DNA from: Anoplopoma fimbria
Lineage: Eukaryota; Chordata; Actinopteri; Perciformes; Anoplopomatidae
Direction: 5' to 3'
DNA: 64,000 nt
NCBI RefSeq assembly: GCF_027596085.1
Contig: NC_072449.1
Location: 27,507,930-27,571,929 of the forward strand
The position numbers and the translations under genes are program-made. The notes under the pieces were generated by a model. The model ran no database searches. It had not been told where the DNA came from and saw only the letters and a list, made by a program, of their open reading frames with translations. Every line of letters starts with the position of its first letter. Position 1 is the stretch's first letter. Shown here piece by piece: positions 58,342 through 64,000 of the stretch.

Positions 58342-60214
58342 ATTCATATCCTTTGCCCCACTCCTTATCAGACATGTTTACTGCAGAGGTCTATCAGTTT
58401 GGATCAGTTTGCACTTTATCTTGTGTTGGCATGAACACTCTGTAGGCCTGGATCTGGTTCAAATATAATGACTCCCAATTTTTTTTTTTATCTTCCACAG
58501 TCTGTGGCTGAACTTGATCAGGAAAGTGAGAGAGGTGAGTCGGCAGTTTGGACTTGACACTAGTCCTCCTGTGTGCTGTCGCCTCTGTCAACTTCGTCTT
58601 CATCTCAACACCTCACCTCTCATTTCTAGTAGTGTGTTTTCTAAATACATATTATTATATCTGAAAAACAATCTTAACAAACATGTCATAACTACATACA
58701 TATTCTTATACTTGTTCTCTAGGGCGTCATGTCCCCCCTGACCCTGCAGAGACAGCGCAGCATCACCCCCTGCATCACCGACAGAGACCCGCTGCCCGAC
58801 TCCTCCAGCGACAAAGACCCCGGGTCGCCCAGGGTCAGCGAGGGCACCCCTCCTCTGTCTCGAGTCACGGAGCGGGGGGGCTCCTTCAGAGATGGAGGCC
58901 AAAGCCAAGGTCAGCCATCAGGTCAACCAGATGTAACGACTCCCAACTTAGAGCTGCTTTAGGGTGGTGCAGTACGGTGGCTGGGAGAGCCCAATGCCAT
59001 TTTGAGGGAGAAGAAAATTAAGAAAAAAATTGCTTTTCAAAAAACTGAAACAACACAAAGGTTGCATTTAGGAAAAAAGTGTTATATGTAAATAAAACAC
59101 AAGCAAATTAAGAAAGACATTTACCAATTTTACAACACAAGTGCTAGTAAAAGACTTGAAAGTATTTATTCATTTTTGTAGCTGGTGTTCAGCTTTTACT
59201 TTCCTAAATGTGGCATAATTCCTCTTCTTCTTCTTCTTCTTCTTCTTATTATTATTATAATAACCATTCATATTATTATTATTTTAACCATTATTGTTAT
59301 TTATTTATTTATTTGTTTATTTTGCTAACACATCCAGACAACATGACCATCACATTGTGGTCATCCGTTTCCACCTAATGATTATAAGTCTAATCTTCAC
59401 TAGCCTTTAGTTTAGTTTGGCAGAACTAACTCCTTACATAAATATCTTAGAGAAAAAGGCGTTTCACTCTTCACCTGCCACTCTTTTAGTTTAGCTCTCT
59501 GTCATTTGGCAAATAGTGTAAAGTAGCTTGTGGAAATCCCAAACAATGAGTAAAAATGAGACAAAGAACTGCAGAGTGGGGTTTGATGAATGATGATTAC
59601 AGCCATTAGAAACTGGCTCATTATTTGTGAGTGAGCTAAAACACATGGCTGATATAAGATTTTATGTTGAGTCCAAAGAGGTAGCTTGCTGCTACTTGAT
59701 CCCACACTCACATCCTGGATCCTTGAGGACCAAGAAGGCCTAACTCTGATTAAAGGGGAATGGATGACAAAGTCCGGATAACTGGATCACTAACTTTGTG
59801 TTTTTAATAAAAAAACAATCATAAATATTGCTTATAATGTTTCAAATTACTTCTACAGCCGGTGGACCCCGGAGGCGCCTGCGCAGCGTCTCCGTGGCCC
59901 CACCTCACCGCACGTCCGACTGTCTTCGCCACGGCAACAGCAGCGATGCCCGGGCGGTGAGGGCGGTGTGCCTGCTGATGGGAGGGGCGGCGGCCTCCTC
60001 CGCTCTGGGCTACCTCAACTCCTGCTCCCCCTCCTCCCCCCTCGCCAGCAGAGCCACAGACATCGGCCACGGCGCGGGGGGCTTCTCTGAGCTCCCCGCG
60101 GGAGGCTCCTTCCACGCCTGCAGCCAGGACGTCGACTCCCCACCCTTCAACAGCTTCGACTTCGAGGGGGACTCCGACTTTGATGCATTTGACTGTGGAG
60201 GATTTGCTTTTTAG
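55912..60214 (+). CDS. PH-domain protein, evectin (PLEKHB)-like, about 296 aa
   Basis: Exons 55912-55966, 57979-58237, 58501-58534, 58723-58909 and 59859-60214 join in one frame (891 bases). Residues ~9-115 form a PH domain: GVHRGFLRKYGGFMFKQWKE, KYLVLTLEGSLLV, RRDCCFALILPQNKFLLLL and DDCNLWLNLIRKV, ending in the usual Trp helix. The ESIAEGREI then PP then DCC pattern and DDC-x-x-W recall evectins. A short hydrophobic stretch (VRAVCLLMGGAAASSALGYL) sits where evectins have their Gly/Ala-rich C-terminal anchor. The remaining tail is Ser/Pro-rich and ends in an acidic-aromatic motif (FDFEGDSDFDAFDCGGFAF). Membrane lipid binding is inferred from the fold only. The start is uncertain: ATG at 55924 is an alternative and an upstream exon is possible because a TTTTCAG lies at 55865. 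Confidence 0.8.
55967..57978 (+). other. First intron of the PH-domain gene, no recognised feature
   Basis: AT-rich, with small open frames only. The fourth intron (58910-59858) holds a (CTT)n/(ATT)n patch at 59222-59280 and nothing else recognised. Confidence 0.6.
58244..58339. repeat. (CA)n microsatellite beside a splice donor of the PH-domain gene
   Basis: About 48 CA units start six bases after the donor GTGAGT of exon 57979-58237. Confidence 0.97.
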
Positions 60215-60775
60215 TTTTGACTAGAGAGAAAGACTGTTTGAGAAACCCTTCCTTCTCATCCTTTTGTTGGTATTCCTTTTATAATACAAGGGCATCAATT
60301 AATCACTTGTTTGTTATCTATGCGTCTAATTTATAAATTAATGAATGTGTTCTTCCTGGCCTCATGCCAATGCTCCTCAGGTAAATCATTCATGACCTTG
60401 ACTCTTGCACACAGTCTGTGTTGTATCTGTCTTTCCATGCCACAGGACGGCTCGAGGTTAACTGAGGGAGCAGAGTAATGATTCCAGACAGCAACAAAGA
60501 TGTTTATGAAGATATTTGAGTCTTTTTATTGGATGTGTTTCTCCGCTCATTGTCTCTCATCGCTGTGTTCATTTTCTACTTTATTTTTATATTTTATTTG
60601 ACCTCTGTGAATATTCTCTCCTCCTCATTCTTTCCATTTCATTGGCACTTTGCCACTTTTGCCCCGCTTTCATAAAATCACCCCCATCACCCCCGTTACC
60701 CACCATCTGCACATAACCTTACACAAAATGCATTCCAAAGGTGAACTCTAAATAAATCCTGCTGTCACCATGACC
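60215..60775 (+). other. 3' untranslated region of the PH-domain gene
   Basis: It follows the TAG at 60212-60214. AATAAA occurs at 60750-60755. No further exon is seen. Confidence 0.5.
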
Positions 60776-61164
60776 GTGCATTTTGTTGTTTTTTGTTTCT
60801 CTACAACCATCTGCTGTTTGCTGTCTAGCGGAGGGGGGAGCAGTGCAGACAGCAGGGCCTAGGTTTGGAGAGGAGGGATGATGGAGCAGACTGGAACAAG
60901 AGAGGGAGATGCAGAGGCTCAATGGCCATGTGTGCTGATCTGAGATTTTGCCAAACAACAAAAGAATAATCTCTTTGGTTTATAGCTCTCGTTTTTTTCA
61001 CTGCAATGGGCGATATGTGCAGAGATCAACATTCTGCTCACAAACCACTGAGTGACAGAAAAGCTTCATGGAACAATGCCTTCTTGCTGTCATCCTTCTT
61101 CAGATACAAGATCATTTTTGACCTTCCCACAATGAATATTACTGCTTCGAAGTCATTCTTGATA

Positions 61165-61470
61165 ATCTTTTTTAGTTTTTTTCCTACATACATCACTTGT
61201 GTTTATCATCTGATGCCTGTTATGCAAAGCCTTGTTGCGTGGGTTTGTAAATTTAGTTACATGCTCATAATGTTTGAGAATGTGAACGACTTAAACACAG
61301 ATTCAGATAAATGGTGTAGGTGCTGCGCCTCTGTCTCTAACGTTTTTAAAATGAGTTCAAATCTAGTTCAAAGTTGATATTGAGCTTTGATTCTCATATA
61401 TTCTCACTTTACAAAACTGAACAAAACCCATGCTATTAAATCTCAGTACACCTCTAGCAAAATGCAGGTG
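61165..61470. repeat. Non-coding duplication, copy 1
   Basis: It shares with 61795-62260, in order, TGATGCCTGTTATGCAAAGC, GTGGGTTTGTAA, AGTTACATGCT, GTTTGAGAATGTG, ACACAGATTCAGAT, CATGCTAT and CACCTCTAGCAAAATGC. Confidence 0.85.
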
Positions 61471-61669
61471 AGAGTGAACTGATTAGGTGAGTGAGAGATA
61501 GAGTGGCAGGGGAGAAGGGGCAGAGCTGTGACAGTTTGCCTATTTATCAATGGCATTGGTTTAAGGTTTTATAATATAGAACACTGCAGTCTTGGTCCAG
61601 TTCAGTGAAACCTTGTTAATTGTAAGGGCTGTGCTTTATATTTTGTTCTATGTGCTACTGTGGGTGAAC

Positions 61670-61795
61670 TGCTGTGGCCTTCAGTTAATGTAAAAGCGCT
61701 AAAGGCTCTCTCTAGAGCCAGTGTTTGGTTTGTCCGTTCTGGGCTACTGTAGCAACATGGCAGACTCCGTGAAGAAGAACCGCTCCCTATGTAGA
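61670..61795. repeat. Dispersed teleost repeat (TCTCTCTAGAGCCAGTGTTT)
   Basis: GGCTCTCTCTAGAGCCAGTG, TTGTCCGTTCTGGGCTACTG, AACATGGCAGACTCCGTG and CCGCTCCCTATGTAGA form the recognisable core of a common fish repeat, which lies between the two duplicate copies. Confidence 0.6.
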
Positions 61796-62260
61796 CGTTT
61801 TCTTGTCTTTTTTTACCACAAACATCACCTGTGATGCATGTTATGCAAAGCCTTGTTTCTCAATACTGCCATGATTTCCAGAAGGCCAAACAACCACCTA
61901 CCTGGGTGTCCCGCCACTGAAAGGCACAAGTTGAGTGGGTTTGTAATGCAGTTACATGCTAATTGTGTTTGAGAATGTGCACGACTAAAGCACAGATTCA
62001 GATTAAATGGCGTGGGTGTTGCAGCTGTATTTTTAGAGTTTTAAATGAGATCAAATCTAAAGAGCTACAGCTCATTATAAGATAAGATAAAATAAGATAA
62101 TCCTTTATTAGTCCCGCAGCGGGGAAATTTACAGGATTACAGCAGCATAGATATAGATATAGATGACATTGTGCTTAGATTATTGTATTTTCTAACTTCA
62201 CATAATTGACCAAAACTCATGCTATAACACCTCAGTTCACCTCTAGCAAAATGCCGTGCT
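61795..62260. repeat. Non-coding duplication, copy 2, with two insertions
   Basis: It matches 61165-61470 but carries about 77 extra bases at 61858-61934 and a LINE-tail insertion at about 62075-62165. The same order of words is kept on both sides of each insertion. Confidence 0.85.
62080..62165 (-). mobile_element. Inverted LINE-type 3' tail
   Basis: GATAAGATAAAATAAGATAA then TCCTTTATTAGTCCCGCAGC and GGGGAAATTT is the reverse complement of the tail at 51908-51955, inserted in the second duplicate copy. Confidence 0.75.
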
Positions 62261-63660
62261 TCTTCCAACTTCCCGTAAAATATATAAGAAACATTGTTCA
62301 TAGACATAGCCAGAGACTTATAAAAAATAGAGCGCTGCAGGAATGAGTCCCAAAACCTGGAAAGGAGTCAGCATTTTTGCACTTAACCGTGAATTTTTAA
62401 GCTTTTATGTGTCCTAACAAAGGTGGTTGTTAACAAGTGACTCAATGAGACTACAAAACGTCATCACTAGAAGACTAGCCTTTAGCCTACTAGATACAAC
62501 TGCATGACATGAAGTCGTTAGCTTCTGCTGATGGCATTTAAGCTGCAAAAATTATAAAAGGGGTGTTAATTTGGGACGAATGTCTTTCTGAACGTTTGCT
62601 TGCTCCAGAGCATATTTTCTGCAATAATCCAAAATCCCACTGGCATTTTGTTGGGGGAAGTGTTGCTAGACTTAACAACAGAAAGGACACAATGTCTTTT
62701 TTCAGTTGTAAAGTTTATACAGTATAAGATCATTTTCTTTCCACAGTCCACACAGTCAGGTTTTAAAACGTAGCAGCAGATGCAAGGTTTTAACCTGGCA
62801 ATACTAAAGGATTATGGGATAGATGCTACGGAATGGAAGAGTGGATCTAGATTAAACACATAGCTACATTCAAAGGTGTTTCCAGCTGTTGTTGTTAATC
62901 CACTCATGTTTCTCACAGATTTGATGTGAAATAACCAAATCCAATCAAACTCAGCACATCCAAACAGGAATAGCCAAAGCCTCAGATACCTTTAGGAGAA
63001 TTAAAATAGACAAGTTAGACAAACACGCCACTGGTGCTGAATATTGACCAAATACATAAATCGATGGGCTTGCTGTCAAGCGATCATGAAAGCTTTGCTG
63101 GAATGCTCTGCACATTTTATCCCTCTATCTATTAATTCTCATCTCCTTACGATGGCATGCTAAATAGAATATGTTACATAACCGTTTACAAGGCTGAAGC
63201 TCCACTCAGTAATTTAATGTAAATTGACATTTTGGATTTGAGTATAGCGTGCATGGTAAATCTTCAATTTCATCCGTTTATTGGCTTATAAAAGGGGAAA
63301 GGCTGTTTCAGTAATAAATATTTCCACTTTGCCACTTTGTATGTAGGCATTTTTGACTTCTGTTATGATTCTGTGTTGTGTAATTATATGGTACACTATT
63401 ATTCCTTCCTGTCAATTTCCTCAACATCAATTTTTGGGACTAGAGAGGAAGTACATTTCACCTTATTGCCCATATAATTCAAGTCAGATGTTCATTTGCC
63501 TTACATTGGCTTCAAGCCAATAAAAAGAAATAAGCAGGTGAAGGTGCACTGAAGTAAACAAATGTGAACATGTGACTCACCTGTGTCCCAATGCAGCACT
63601 TCTGCCAATTCCCTGATAAAAATAAACACCCATTCAGACATAAGCACCAATCACAGGTGG
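62261..63660. other. Intergenic DNA upstream of the CYP2 gene, nothing recognised
   Basis: AT-rich sequence without repeats or coding frames that I can support. Confidence 0.55.
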
Positions 63661-63668
63661 AAAGTGAG

Positions 63669-63674
63669 TATAAG
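63669..63674 (+). promoter_or_regulatory. Weak TATA-like box of the CYP2 gene
   Basis: TATAAG lies 55-60 bases before the ATG at 63729, a plausible distance for a short 5'UTR. Position and sequence are the only support. Confidence 0.35.
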
Positions 63675-63728
63675 AGAGATCTGCCGACCAGCGAAGACTC
63701 AAGAAGAGGAAGAGAAAAAAGGGGAGTC

Positions 63729-63899
63729 ATGGACTTTTCTGCAACAGTGATCCTGGGGGGGCTAATCTTAGCTCTGCTTTGGTTGTTTAGTGTCAAAAAC
63801 CGCAGGAAGTATCGTTTGCCTCCGGGACCCTTTGCACTCCCTCTCATAGGAAATCTGCCGCAACTGGACAAAAATGCCCCTTTTAAAAGCATTGTTAAA
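63729..63899 (+). CDS. Cytochrome P450 family 2, first exon only (3' partial)
   Basis: A 57-codon exon starts MDFSATVILGGLILALLWLF, a membrane anchor, followed by the basic stop-transfer SVKNRRKYR and the hinge LPPGPFALPLIGNLPQLD. It ends in IVK at a GTAAGA donor, phase 0. This is the standard first exon of CYP2 genes: an ER-bound haem monooxygenase of xenobiotics or lipids. The haem-binding part lies outside the window, so the subfamily cannot be set. Position beside axl fits the CYP2 cluster next to human AXL; teleost CYP2X/2Y types are plausible. Confidence 0.88.
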
Positions 63900-64000
63900 G
63901 TAAGAATTTATTTTACAAAATTGACATTGATATAATGTTGGTAATACCTTATCCTGTAGTCTAGGATGTCTTTACGTTGGTCAGTCATACTGAATTTTAG

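Overview
This is a vertebrate nuclear window, almost certainly from a teleost fish. It has split genes with GT-AG introns, long (CA)n/(GT)n tracts, and many short dispersed repeats of kinds I recognise from fish genomes. I see no prokaryotic, organellar or viral gene content, no tRNA or rRNA gene, and no CRISPR array.

Layout. (1) 190-11260, + strand: the last 21 coding exons of a ryanodine receptor, best assigned to the skeletal type (ryr1), with its 5' part outside the window and its 3'UTR running to about 12.0 or 12.87 kb. (2) 12.9-15.1 kb: intergenic, mostly old dispersed repeats. (3) 15225-21712, + strand: a complete tandem-repeat galectin (lgals4-like). Its two carbohydrate-recognition domains are joined by a Gly/Met/Pro/Tyr-rich linker encoded by at least seven in-phase mini-exons. 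(4) 24426-49671, - strand: a complete TAM-family receptor tyrosine kinase (axl), 20 exons, converging on lgals4. (5) 50.2-52.4 kb: a 1.4 kb pentanucleotide array followed by a LINE-type tail and a SINE-like fish repeat. (6) 55912-60214, + strand: a small PH-domain gene that I do not recognise by name but that resembles evectins (PLEKHB). (7) 61.1-62.3 kb: a diverged duplication of non-coding DNA. (8) 63729-63899, + strand: the first exon of a cytochrome P450 of the CYP2 family, whose remainder lies outside the window.

The gene set RYR1, LGALS4, AXL and CYP2 matches human 19q13.2, so this is conserved synteny compressed into 64 kb. The genes do not form one pathway: calcium release in muscle, glycan binding at epithelia, clearance and survival signalling, an unknown PH protein, and a monooxygenase.

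The most notable observations are the modular lgals4 linker exons with one frame-incompatible member, a splice donor embedded in a (GT)94 tract, and three single-base frame breaks in otherwise intact ryr1 and axl exons. All three breaks lie at G/C homopolymers and look like under-called bases in a long-read assembly. I did not find a convincing new multi-gene system here.
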